The notes under the pieces: generated by a model
Databases searched by the model: none
What the model saw: only the letters and a program-made list of their open reading frames with translations
What the model was told of the DNA's origin: nothing
Shown here: positions 1 to 7,433 of the stretch, in pieces
Position numbering within the stretch: the first letter of the stretch is position 1
Layout of the letters: each line of letters begins with the position of its first letter
Program-made: the position numbers and the translations under genes
Assembly: GCA_964506935.1 (NCBI GenBank)
Contig: CAZDOD010000052.1
Coordinates: 1 to 16,649, forward strand
Direction: 5' to 3'
Source: CAZDOD01 sp964506935
GTDB lineage: Bacteria; Desulfobacterota; Zymogenia; Zymogenales; Zymogenaceae
DNA length: 16,649 nt

Positions 1-932
1 TTATATTCCGAAACCAGGGCAGACGCACCCATCATGATGTCGGTCACCGCCGGCTTGCAGCCCGTGTAGCTATGCCTGTGGTAGAGGGCGAATAGTAGCG
101 CAAGCTGTCCTCCGTACACCTCTTCCCCACACAAAAATACCCTCTCGTTGGGAACGAATACATCATCGAAGACAGTCAGCGAATCGGCCGCCCCGAATTT
201 CGTTATCGGCGCGTCCATCTCGGGCTTCCTCGGCCTGACCTGGGTCGTCCGTGTCAAGAGCTTCACTCCCGGCGTGTCGGCGGGGATTGAAAATGCGACC
301 GCCCAGTCGGATTCCTCGGGAGTGAGAAACCTCGTGGGGATGGCGATGATCTCCTCGGCATAGGGCGCCATGGTGTTGTGGGCCTTTGCGCCCCTGACCA
401 CAATACCATCCTTTTTCCTTTCAACCACCCTCAAATAAAGGTCGGGGTCGGTCTGCTCATGGGGTCTCTTCCTTCTATCGCCCTTAACATCGCTCTGGGC
501 GCAACAGCCCACCATATTCTTGTCTTGAAAGTTCTTGAGAAAATCGAGAAAGCGGGCGTTGTAGTCCGTCCCCTTGTCCTGATCACAGGCGTATGTGATG
601 ACCGACAGGGCGTTTACGGCGTCGATCCCCATGCATCGCTGGATACAGCCGCCGCATTGCTGGCACAGTAGCCTCGTCATCTTCTGTTTGGCGAGGAGAT
701 CTTCGGGGCTCCGGTTTATATGTGTAAAGCGATTTATGGTCTTGCCCGTGAGGTGTGAGGTGGCAAAAATAACTCCCTCCTTTTCTCGATCCTCCTGGGC
801 GTCGAAGGTGAGGCCTACGACCTCTTTTCCCGATATCAATCTCGGATCATCCCTCCCCACGACCTCACCCCCAATATAGATATTAGGCTTCATCTTGGAA
901 AGCGCTTCGAAATAGTCTCCTTTGGTTCTCAT
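1..932 (-). CDS. abfD: 4-hydroxybutyryl-CoA dehydratase / vinylacetyl-CoA isomerase family protein (partial, C-terminus outside window)
   Basis: The first 310 residues are present; the family is about 490 aa, so the gene runs off the left edge. The family uses a [4Fe-4S] cluster and FAD to dehydrate 4-hydroxybutyryl-CoA to crotonyl-CoA and can isomerise vinylacetyl-CoA, typically in aminobutyrate or 4-hydroxybutyrate metabolism. Visible signatures match the Clostridium aminobutyricum enzyme: CIQRC (C96, C100) corresponds to its cluster ligands Cys99/Cys103, and HRHSYTGCK (H285, Y289, C292, K293) corresponds to His292, Tyr296, Cys299 and Lys300. MGIDAVNA follows the first cysteine pair. Two extra cysteines (C90, C93) precede the cluster motif. 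The ATG at 932 has an AGGAG Shine-Dalgarno 7 nt upstream. I am confident of the family. The exact substrate is inferred, and a related flavoprotein of the 4-hydroxyphenylacetate hydroxylase superfamily is the alternative. Confidence 0.9.
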   Translation of the reverse strand, partial: MRTKGDYFEALSKMKPNIYIGGEVVGRDDPRLISGKEVVGLTFDAQEDREKEGVIFATSHLTGKTINRFTHINRSPEDLLAKQKMTRLLCQQCGGCIQRCMGIDAVNALSVITYACDQDKGTDYNARFLDFLKNFQDKNMVGCCAQSDVKGDRRKRPHEQTDPDLYLRVVERKKDGIVVRGAKAHNTMAPYAEEIIAIPTRFLTPEESDWAVAFSIPADTPGVKLLTRTTQVRPRKPEMDAPITKFGAADSLTVFDDVFVPNERVFLCGEEVYGGQLALLFALYHRHSYTGCKPAVTDIMMGASALVSEY

Positions 933-965
933 ATCACACTCCTATAGATTGTAAAGTATTTTAAA

Positions 966-1151
966 TTATACCGCAGGATCATTTTTAGCTGATTTTCGGT
1001 CGGCATCAACTTCTCCGGGGCCTTTTGAAAGGTCTTTTATCGCCTGAGGGTAGTTCAGGTAAGGTGTCATCGGCCGCATGAATGTATTATCCGTCCCAAA
1101 AAGCACCCCCTCAGGTCCGAAAAATGAAACATCATAAGAACAAGAATAGAT
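966..1151 (-). pseudogene. C-terminal remnant of an amidohydrolase-family gene
   Basis: About 61 codons are open up to a TAA at 966-968, bounded upstream by an in-frame TAG at 1152-1154. No start codon fits. The peptide contains FFGPEGVLFGTDNTFMRP, which strongly resembles the late strand of amidohydrolase_2 enzymes (consensus like GxxxVLFGTDxPF, where the Asp is a metal or catalytic ligand). It ends with a hydrophilic tail (SKGPGEVDADRKSAKNDPAV). The N-terminal roughly 250 residues expected of the family, with their HxH motif, are absent, and sequence further upstream is AT-rich and not protein-like. The most economical reading is a gene deleted to its 3' end. It sits 33 bp before the dehydratase start on the same strand. 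The family assignment rests on one motif. Confidence 0.65.
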
Positions 1152-1228
1152 CTAAAATTGAGTATGTAGAATAAAAAATGTGATTTACAGGTGGGATAGA
1201 TAAATTCATTCTTCGGCACCGGAAATTC

Positions 1229-1257
1229 ATGTTAGTATCCCCCTCATTTTTTGTCAA
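1229..1257 (-). promoter_or_regulatory. Predicted sigma70 promoter reading leftward toward the amidohydrolase remnant and abfD
   Basis: On the minus strand TTGACA (1252-1257), a 17-bp spacer and TAACAT (1229-1234) form a perfect -35 box and a 4/6 -10 box. Transcription would start near 1222 and cross the amidohydrolase remnant before abfD, giving a leader of about 290 nt. Predicted from sequence alone. Confidence 0.55.
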
Positions 1258-1291
1258 GCCAAATAAAATCTTGACTTCCCCTTTTATTTTG

Positions 1292-1320
1292 TTGAAAATA
1301 AGTAAAATTTAGTATATATT
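1292..1320 (+). promoter_or_regulatory. Candidate promoter for the ABC transporter operon
   Basis: TTGAAA (1292-1297), 17 bp, TATATT (1315-1320): five of six matches in each box. A second overlapping candidate is TTGACT (1271-1276), 17 bp, GAAAAT (1294-1299). Either leaves a leader of about 180-200 nt before the GTG at 1507. That AT-rich leader carries a 10-bp direct repeat, AGAATCTAAA, at 1374-1383 and 1420-1429. No riboswitch class was recognised in it. Confidence 0.4.
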
Positions 1321-1506
1321 TTATTGATTTACGGCAGAAAATGACTTTCCTTATTTGTGACCATTGCCACAAAAGAATCTAAAGGTGCTGTTTTAATATA
1401 GGATGGATGGTCTTTTAATAGAATCTAAAACGATTTCACCCTGTTTAAAAGATAACCTGATAAGACACATTATTTAACACCATATATACATAAGGAGCGA
1501 AAAATA

Positions 1507-2418
1507 GTGACCGCTATTACCTCTTTGGGTCTTACAAAAGATTACCACAACGTGAGGGCACTTTCCGGCCTTGACCTTACGGTAAAAAAGGGGGAGATAT
1601 TCGGCTTTTTGGGACCCAATGGGGCCGGTAAGACCACCTTCATAAAGATCATCCTGGGCCTTGTGTTCCCCACTATGGGGAGGGTTGACATCGTGGGACT
1701 TCCGGCAGGAGATAAGAATCTCAGAAAACGTATCGGATACCTCCCCGAAAATATGAGACTACACGGCTTTCTGAAGGGTCATGAGTTTCTCGATCTAGCC
1801 GGAAAACTCTATGGGCTATCAAAGAGTGAACGGGAGAAAAAGACCTGGGAATATCTCGATATCCTCGGGCTCACCGAGGACGCCAAAAGACCGTTAAGAG
1901 AATACTCCAAAGGGATGCTCCAGCGCATAGGGATTGCCCAGGCACTCCTCCACGATCCCGAAATATTGCTTTTCGACGAACCGACTTCCGGGCTGGATCC
2001 GATAGGGACCAAGGACGTGAGAGACCTGATCCTGTCGGAGAAGAAGAAGGGTAAGACGGTCTTTCTGAATTCACACCTCCTCTCCGAAATAGAGCGCACA
2101 TGTGACAGGGTCGCCATCTTAAACCACGGCAAGATAGTAAAACAGGGAAGACTCGATGAACTCCAGAAGAAGGAGCCTGCCATCCGAGTAGAAGTAGAAA
2201 AGGCCAACAACAATATCCTCAAGGGACTCAAGAAAGAGGCCAAAGATGTCAGGACAGAGGGTAATGTATACCACGTAACACCCAAAGATAAAGATACAAA
2301 GACCAAGATCCCCCAGATAATTGTCGAGACCGGCGCGAGGTTGGTATCGATATCTGACGAGAGGGAGTCCTTGGAGGATATTTTTTATAGAGTAGTTAAG
2401 CAACAGGAGGAAAATTGA
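1507..2418 (+). CDS. ABC transporter ATP-binding protein (ABC-2 type)
   Basis: This 303-aa nucleotide-binding subunit of an ABC-2-type transporter is cytoplasmic and would power the permease encoded next. It shows Walker A GPNGAGKT (36-43), the GYLPEN segment usual at the Q-loop of this subgroup (77-82), signature YSKGMLQR (133-140) in place of LSGGQ, Walker B ILLFDEP (153-159), D-loop SGLDP (161-165) and switch His190 in LNSH. Residues after about 220 form the C-terminal extension typical of ABC-2 ATPases, ending in an SLEDIFYRVV-like tail. The start is GTG, 9 nt after AAGGAG (1492-1497). Its 3' end overlaps the permease start in a TTGA, indicating translational coupling. The substrate cannot be read from sequence; related systems export drugs, lipids or polysaccharides, or maintain surface structures. 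Confidence 0.93.
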   Translation: MTAITSLGLTKDYHNVRALSGLDLTVKKGEIFGFLGPNGAGKTTFIKIILGLVFPTMGRVDIVGLPAGDKNLRKRIGYLPENMRLHGFLKGHEFLDLAGKLYGLSKSEREKKTWEYLDILGLTEDAKRPLREYSKGMLQRIGIAQALLHDPEILLFDEPTSGLDPIGTKDVRDLILSEKKKGKTVFLNSHLLSEIERTCDRVAILNHGKIVKQGRLDELQKKEPAIRVEVEKANNNILKGLKKEAKDVRTEGNVYHVTPKDKDTKTKIPQIIVETGARLVSISDERESLEDIFYRVVKQQEEN

Positions 2419-3218
2419 AAGAGATACTCGCCATTTCCGGAAACACATTAAAAGAGGGTCTTAAAAACAAGATGTTCTACATCCTTTTGGGGATAGCCCT
2501 CCTTTTTATTCTCATCGCCAAGGGATGTATGGGCGGAAATATGTCGTTCAATCAACAGCAACTCTCTCCAGACGAGATAGCCTCTTTCGGAACCATCCTG
2601 GGATTTCACATCATAATCTTCTGGGGACTCACATTGGCCGGCCTCCTTGCTATGGGATCACTGATCGGAGATATAGAGACCGGTGTAATCACCGTTTTCA
2701 TATCAAAGCCTATCTCCCGTTTCCAGTATCTTCTCGGAAAATTTCTGGGCGTCTCGGTCGTTGTCCTCATAAATGTCGCGATATTGGGATTGGGTTTCTT
2801 CTTTCTCGCTTACCTAAAGGCCGGGGTCTTTCCATTCAAACTATTTCTGGCACTGGGCGTATTCGCCTTCAACATCTTCTTACTAATATCGTTTATCCTC
2901 CTTATCTCACTTGTCACCTCACGAGTCATCGCTATGCTCTTCGGAATTATTGGCTATCTCTTCAGCATTGGGTTGGATATACCTATTTACTTCGACTCGA
3001 TCAGGGCAAATTTAACGGGATCACAGGGAACCCTAATTATTTTAAAGATCCTATATTTCATTTTACCACAGTGGGGTTCAACTCAATTTTACGCAGCATC
3101 CTTTCTACACGATCTTTTTTCCCAATCCATGTCTTTTTGGCCTATACCTCACACTATAATATATACAGTAATTATATGGCTTCTTTTGGTTCTGTCATTT
3201 AGAAGAAAAGAATTTTAA
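2415..3218 (+). CDS. ABC-2 family transporter permease
   Basis: A 267-aa integral membrane subunit partnering the upstream ATPase. About six membrane segments are visible, near residues 20-37, 59-84, 107-133, 141-166, 169-189 and 247-262. The stretch GSLIGDIETG...ISKPISR...YLLGKFLG (81-112) is the conserved cytoplasmic region of ABC-2 permeases between the second and third segments. Translation starts at TTG, which shares TTGA with the ATPase stop, and AGGAGG lies at 2405-2410. The last residues, RRKEF, are a positively charged cytoplasmic tail. The subfamily resembles NosY/YhhJ-like single permeases. The substrate is unknown. Confidence 0.9.
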   Translation: MKEILAISGNTLKEGLKNKMFYILLGIALLFILIAKGCMGGNMSFNQQQLSPDEIASFGTILGFHIIIFWGLTLAGLLAMGSLIGDIETGVITVFISKPISRFQYLLGKFLGVSVVVLINVAILGLGFFFLAYLKAGVFPFKLFLALGVFAFNIFLLISFILLISLVTSRVIAMLFGIIGYLFSIGLDIPIYFDSIRANLTGSQGTLIILKILYFILPQWGSTQFYAASFLHDLFSQSMSFWPIPHTIIYTVIIWLLLVLSFRRKEF

Positions 3219-3262
3219 AAAAATCTTAAAAAATCTGATATTTTCCATTTTTCGATAAAAAA

Positions 3263-4759
3263 ATGTCTGAAATAAAACCTACATTTAGTGGAAATTTAAT
3301 AGATATTTCCTTCCCCAAGCTCCTGTGCGAGATATATTTAATGAGGACGAGTGGGAGCCTTAGAGTTACAAGGGGAAAGGCCAGAAAAGAGATCTTAATA
3401 AGTCACGGTATACCTACAAAGGTAACTTCCAACCTCTTGCAGGAGGTACTGGGAAGGTATCTTGTAAAGATCGGGAGGATCACCGAAGAGAAATACCAGC
3501 AGACCCTCACTATCGCCTTAAAATCACGACATCTTCACGGCGATATCATGGTCTCAAACGGCCTTATAACAAAAGATGAGCTCACTAAATATCTGAAGGA
3601 GCAATCTTACCTAAAGCTTCTAAATCTCTTTAAATGGCCGGATGGAGACTACACCTTCTACAGACACGACTTCACATCAATGAAGGGCGACTTCGATGAT
3701 ACTCCGCTTCCCGATCTAATCTACAGGGGTATAAAGAGCGGCTATTCTCTGGACAGGCTGATGTCAGAGCTTGAACCATATAAAGACTACTATTTGGCCC
3801 CCAGCACAATAAAGACCAGCTCTACAGACATAAAAAACCTGAGTAAACAGGAAAAATGGCTCGTCGATCTGGTTGACGGGACCCGAACCATAAAAGAGAT
3901 AATCGAGCTCTCGCCACTCGAATTCATAGAGTCCTATCGGTTGACATACTCCTCTATAGTATTAAACAATCTTGAGGTAAGGGAAAAGCCCTTAACTTCA
4001 ACCATAGTTTCGGGTCAGGCCATAACCCTCGATGAATTAACATCCAAGACGCTAAAAAGCTACCATGAGATGGCAACCAAAAACTATTTTGAGGTCTTGG
4101 ATATCAACCAAAACGACCCGCCCCATGAGATCAAAAAGGCATACATCAAGCTCGCAAAAGAATATCACCCCGACTCCTATCCTCCTGATGTACTCCCAGT
4201 GGTTGAAAAGACCCTAAATAATATCTTCAGTACAATAAATAAGGCCTATCGTGTACTATCAGATGATAAAACGAGACAGGAGTATATAAAATCCCTCTCC
4301 GCACCTGTCGAGACCGAATCGATAGATGAAATTAATAACATAATGAACGCCGAGATCCAATTTCAGAAGGGAAAAATTCTTCTCAAAAAGAGGGACTTTA
4401 AGGGCGCAAAAGATGCCATAAAATGGGCCGTAAAATTAAGCCCCGAAGAGGGTGAGTATCTGGCATACTATGGATGGTTGACTTTTTTGAATGCAGAAGA
4501 CAAAAGGGGGCAAGATGCCGTAACTGCGGTGAAGTATCTGAAAAAGGCGGTGGTACTGAACCCTTCCATAGAATTCCCTCATCTATTTTTGGGAAGCATA
4601 TATAAAATTCAAAACCTGAAGGATGTTGCAATACTCCATTTTAAAAAGGCGCTCGAGATCAATCCCGAAAATATCGAGATTAAAAAGGAAATAAAGTTAT
4701 TAAACGAAATGAAACCCAAGGAAGAAAAGGGAGGAATTTTCGGCATAAAGAAAAAATAA
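3263..4759 (+). CDS. DUF4388 - J-domain - TPR repeat protein
   Basis: A 498-aa soluble multidomain protein. Residues 7-135 look like the DUF4388 (PatA-type N-terminal) domain: FSGNLIDISFPKLL at the start, then a TSGSLRVTRG-like strand. A winged-helix-like stretch follows (about 190-245). Residues 274-342 are a J-domain with the HPD tripeptide intact at 302-304, so interaction with an Hsp70 is plausible. Residues 363-472 form three TPR-like helix pairs, each closing in a KLSPEE-, LNPS- or INPEN-type turn. The order signalling module, chaperone hook and scaffold suggests an adaptor protein; this is inference. The gene lies 44 bp after the permease, in an AT-rich gap, and has no clear Shine-Dalgarno before its ATG. 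It ends 13 bp before the aminotransferase. Confidence 0.85.
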   Translation: MSEIKPTFSGNLIDISFPKLLCEIYLMRTSGSLRVTRGKARKEILISHGIPTKVTSNLLQEVLGRYLVKIGRITEEKYQQTLTIALKSRHLHGDIMVSNGLITKDELTKYLKEQSYLKLLNLFKWPDGDYTFYRHDFTSMKGDFDDTPLPDLIYRGIKSGYSLDRLMSELEPYKDYYLAPSTIKTSSTDIKNLSKQEKWLVDLVDGTRTIKEIIELSPLEFIESYRLTYSSIVLNNLEVREKPLTSTIVSGQAITLDELTSKTLKSYHEMATKNYFEVLDINQNDPPHEIKKAYIKLAKEYHPDSYPPDVLPVVEKTLNNIFSTINKAYRVLSDDKTRQEYIKSLSAPVETESIDEINNIMNAEIQFQKGKILLKKRDFKGAKDAIKWAVKLSPEEGEYLAYYGWLTFLNAEDKRGQDAVTAVKYLKKAVVLNPSIEFPHLFLGSIYKIQNLKDVAILHFKKALEINPENIEIKKEIKLLNEMKPKEEKGGIFGIKKK

Positions 4760-4772
4760 GGGAGGTAACTGC

Positions 4773-5690
4773 ATGGTTCAAAAGGTCGCCAAAATATGGA
4801 TGGACGGTAAGATGGTACCCTGGGAGGACGCCAATTTTCACGTCCTGACTCATACCCTTCACTACGGCCTAGGGGTATTCGAAGGAATACGTTGTTACAA
4901 ATGCTACGACGGCAGGTCTGCTATATTCAGACTAACCGAACATGTTGACCGACTCTTCGATTCTGCCAGAATATGCTTTATGACTATACCCTTCTCAGAG
5001 GATGAGATCGCAGATGGGATAATTGAAACACTAAAGGTCAACAATATGCAGGAGGGTTATATCAGACCTATCGCTGTAATCGGTAGCGGGGCGATGGGCC
5101 TCCACCCACAGGACAACCCCATCCAGGTGGCAATCATCGTATGGCCCTGGGGGGCATATCTGGGAGATGAGGCACTGGCCAAGGGGATAAGAGTAAAGAT
5201 CTCCTCCATAACGAGACACCATGTAAACGTAAGTATGACCAAGGCGAAAATATCCGGGAACTACGTTAATTCTATATTGGCGAAGCTTGAGGTGACCAAG
5301 TCCGGATACGACGAGGCCCTTATGCTCGATACAGAGGGTTACGTCTCGGAGGGGAGCGGCGAAAACATCTTTATTGTCAATAACAACGAGATCAAAACGA
5401 CCCCCCTCACCTCCATACTAAACGGAATAACTCGAAATGCCGTTATCAAGCTTGCCATGGACCTGGGATACAAAGTAACAGAAGCACGCTTCTCCAGAGA
5501 TGAGGTATATACCGCTAACGAGGCCTTCTTTACCGGGACCGCGGCTGAGATCACCCCCATCCGCGAGGTGGACAACAGACCAATCGGTGAAGGTCGTCCG
5601 GGCCCCGTGACCAAAAAGCTTCAGGAAGCCTTTTTCGATGCCGTTAAGGGCAAGAACAAGAAATTCGAAAGCTGGCTTACATACCTGTAA
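4773..5690 (+). CDS. ilvE: Branched-chain-amino-acid aminotransferase
   Basis: A 305-aa PLP-dependent class IV transaminase that interconverts leucine, isoleucine and valine with their 2-oxo acids using glutamate/2-oxoglutarate. Length matches the family. Signatures are YGLGVFEGIRCY (31-42), the Schiff-base lysine K159 in KAKISGNYVNS, EGSGENIF (193-200), the GITR turn (218-221) and the cofactor phosphate-binding region TGTAAEITPI (254-263). This arrangement follows E. coli IlvE closely and differs from D-amino-acid transaminase and 4-amino-4-deoxychorismate lyase. The ATG is preceded by GGAGGT at 4761-4766, 6 nt spacing. It is the last gene of the plus-strand block, and a hairpin terminator follows at 5749. 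Confidence 0.93.
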   Translation: MVQKVAKIWMDGKMVPWEDANFHVLTHTLHYGLGVFEGIRCYKCYDGRSAIFRLTEHVDRLFDSARICFMTIPFSEDEIADGIIETLKVNNMQEGYIRPIAVIGSGAMGLHPQDNPIQVAIIVWPWGAYLGDEALAKGIRVKISSITRHHVNVSMTKAKISGNYVNSILAKLEVTKSGYDEALMLDTEGYVSEGSGENIFIVNNNEIKTTPLTSILNGITRNAVIKLAMDLGYKVTEARFSRDEVYTANEAFFTGTAAEITPIREVDNRPIGEGRPGPVTKKLQEAFFDAVKGKNKKFESWLTYL

Positions 5691-5748
5691 TTTATTAATA
5701 AGAGGCGAAATTCATCCATAACTCTTTGAATTTATCTAATTCGATCTC

Positions 5749-5787
5749 AAGGGGAAGTCCTATTTAATATGGGGAGCTTCCCCTTTT
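5749..5787 (+). terminator. Hairpin terminator after ilvE
   Basis: AAGGGGAAG (5749-5757) pairs perfectly with CTTCCCCTT (5777-5785) around a 19-nt loop that may pair further inside (TCC with GGA). It is followed by a short T run (TTTT, 5784-5787) and T-rich sequence. It lies 58 bp beyond the ilvE stop and before the MBL gene. The U tract is short, so termination may be partial. Confidence 0.65.
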
Positions 5788-5841
5788 AGTTTATTTCGAG
5801 GATTTTACCTTTTCGCCTCATAAATCCCTACGGAGATAGAC

Positions 5842-6729
5842 ATGGATGAACAACACTTCGGACCCCTGACCTTTATCCCCGGCGAAAACTCCGGAAGATA
5901 TCCCTTCTGCCACTCCCTTTATATCAATGGTGACAAAAAGATCATCATCGATCCCGCTTCAAAAAAGGAAGGCCTTTTGGAACTGAAAGAAGAGCCCGGT
6001 GTCGATGCAGTATGGCTGTCACACTATCACGAAGACCACTTCATATATCTTGAACTTTTCAGTGATAAAGAGCTCTGGATGTCTGGGCCCGATGCGCCCG
6101 CCCTCGAAAATATCGACAATATCTTGGATCTCTACGGGATCGAAGACAAAAAGGAGCGGGAACTCTGGGGAAAATTTATGGTGGAGAGCTTTAATTACCG
6201 GCCCCGAAAGGTCGACCGCATATTTGATGAAAACGAGGTCATCGACCTCGGCTCAGTTACCGTGGAGGTCATCAGTGCCCCCGGCCATACCGCCGGAAAC
6301 CTGGCGTTTTATTTCAGGGAGACAGAAGTCCTGTTTATCGGCGACTACGATCTTTTAAAATTCGGGCCGTGGTACGGCGACCGGGATTCAGACATCGACC
6401 AGACGATCGCCTCGGCACAAAAACTCCGCAAAGTACCAGCGAAGGTCTGGATCACCTCACATGACAAGGGGGTCTACCTCGAGGATCCCGGAAATCTTTG
6501 GGACGATTTTTTGGGCGTTATCTTTGAGCGGGAGTCGAAGCTTCTTGAGCTATTGTCAGATCCGAAGACGATCGAAGAGATAGTGGAAGCGAGGATCGTC
6601 TACAAAAAGCCCCGAGAGCCGAAACTCTTTTACGAATTCGGAGAGCGTGCCCTAATGAAAAAACACCTTGAGCGCCTCATGGCAAACGGGGAAGTTAAAA
6701 AGGAGGGGGATAGATATCAGATATTTTAA
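5842..6729 (+). CDS. MBL-fold metallo-hydrolase with C-terminal winged-helix-like domain
   Basis: A 295-aa metallo-beta-lactamase-fold protein. The metal-binding set is complete: HYHEDH (61-66), H149 in SAPGHTAGN, D168 in FIGDYD and H207 in TSHDKG, consistent with a dinuclear Zn or Fe hydrolase. The last 60 or so residues (from about 232) are helical and end in LMKKHLERLMANGEVKKEGDRYQIF-like sequence (split here only for description), which resembles the winged-helix tail of glyoxalase II/LACTB2-like proteins. The substrate is not readable; a thioester hydrolase or nuclease-like role is possible. The ATG follows GGAG with 6 nt spacing. It stands alone between the ilvE terminator and a convergent gene. 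Confidence 0.85.
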   Translation: MDEQHFGPLTFIPGENSGRYPFCHSLYINGDKKIIIDPASKKEGLLELKEEPGVDAVWLSHYHEDHFIYLELFSDKELWMSGPDAPALENIDNILDLYGIEDKKERELWGKFMVESFNYRPRKVDRIFDENEVIDLGSVTVEVISAPGHTAGNLAFYFRETEVLFIGDYDLLKFGPWYGDRDSDIDQTIASAQKLRKVPAKVWITSHDKGVYLEDPGNLWDDFLGVIFERESKLLELLSDPKTIEEIVEARIVYKKPREPKLFYEFGERALMKKHLERLMANGEVKKEGDRYQIF

Positions 6730-6813
6730 TTTTTCCCTCATATAAAGGAATTTAAGGATATTATCATTTAAAATACGAGTGAGTTTAAAATAATCTCTCT
6801 TACTATTTAAGTT

Positions 6814-6835
6814 AAAAAAAGGACCTTTCAGCCCT
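6814..6835 (-). terminator. Candidate intrinsic terminator for the DUF1178 gene
   Basis: Read on the minus strand, AGGGC (6835-6831), a six-base loop TGAAAG and GTCCT (6824-6820) form a 5-bp stem with one G-U pair. It runs directly into seven T. It lies about 80 bp beyond the DUF1178 stop. The stem is short. The surrounding 6730-6912 stretch is otherwise AT-rich without a gene and separates two convergent genes. Confidence 0.45.
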
Positions 6836-6912
6836 CCATTCTAATCAAATTTTAAAAATCCTTAGACTATAATTTTAGTATCCTTTTTAAAGTAATATCA
6901 CCCCCACCATGC

Positions 6913-7323
6913 TCAGCTGTCAAATCTCATGATAGGAATCTTCATGAAGGGGACTCCTTCCCCCTTGAGCTCTTTTTCTTCTTCGTCGGTGGTGGTGCCG
7001 CGTATATTTCTCTCTTCCACCTCACCGTAATGTATCTTAAGGGCCTCTTCGGCGAAGCGCGGGCCCACATCCTCAAAATGTTTCTCTATATGTTTTTTAA
7101 ACTCCAAGAGCGCTGTCATATTAGGTAAGACACTATTTTCCTTCTTTACCTCTTCGGCCTTTTTACCTATGGCGAAAGTTGAAGGTACCCTCTCCACCTT
7201 TGCGCTCCCGCACAAGGGGCAGCTTATCATATTTTTTTTCTTCTGCTCCTCAAAGGAGCCGCCGTTTTTAAACCATCCTTCAAAAACATGCCCGTCTTTG
7301 CACTTTATGTCATAAGCTATCAT
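6913..7323 (-). CDS. DUF1178 family zinc-ribbon-like protein
   Basis: A 136-aa small soluble protein of the DUF1178 family, known mainly from Proteobacteria and without an assigned function. The hallmark N-terminus MIAYDIKC..GH..EGWF is present, with C8 and H12 followed by CPLCG (C35, C38), a probable metal-binding knuckle. The mid-region (70-100) is helical, EFKKHIEKHFEDVGPRFAEE-like, and matches the family's conserved block. The C-terminus retains the VPFMKIPIM motif. The start is ATG with a weak ribosome site, and a near-consensus promoter lies 30-60 bp upstream (7354-7382), so it is probably transcribed alone. Confidence 0.87.
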   Translation of the reverse strand: MIAYDIKCKDGHVFEGWFKNGGSFEEQKKKNMISCPLCGSAKVERVPSTFAIGKKAEEVKKENSVLPNMTALLEFKKHIEKHFEDVGPRFAEEALKIHYGEVEERNIRGTTTDEEEKELKGEGVPFMKIPIMRFDS

Positions 7324-7353
7324 CTTTTAACTCTTTTGCCCTGTCTATACTTT

Positions 7354-7382
7354 ATGATAATTATAACCCTCGCTTATGTCAA
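7354..7382 (-). promoter_or_regulatory. Predicted sigma70 promoter of the DUF1178 gene
   Basis: Minus-strand TTGACA (7377-7382), 17-bp spacer, TATCAT (7354-7359): a perfect -35 and a 5/6 -10. The predicted start is near 7347, leaving a leader of about 24 nt. It lies between the upstream diguanylate cyclase gene's stop and the DUF1178 ATG. Confidence 0.65.
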
Positions 7383-7433
7383 TACCTATTTTATTACTCT
7401 ATCTTTGCGAAAAGAATCTTTTTTTGTCGGATA

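Noticed and set aside
148..879. Three plus-strand open frames opposite the dehydratase
   Set aside because: They are shadows of the minus-strand gene, whose reading frame carries all family motifs and a proper ribosome site.
1145..1225. 25-codon minus-strand ORF (MNLSIPPVNHIFYSTYS...) upstream of the amidohydrolase relic
   Set aside because: It is AT-driven, has no ribosome site and no resemblance to the missing part of the amidohydrolase.
1321..1500. Possible riboswitch in the ABC operon leader
   Set aside because: A 10-bp direct repeat is present, but no paired helices or known conserved core could be found.
1809..2448. Long minus-strand open frames across the ABC ATPase gene
   Set aside because: They overlap a well-supported coding gene and have low-complexity Ser/Leu-rich translations typical of antisense shadows.
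7421..7427. T run after AAAAGAATC on the plus strand as a terminator
   Set aside because: The apparent inverted repeat is AAAA/TTTT only, and no plus-strand gene ends nearby.
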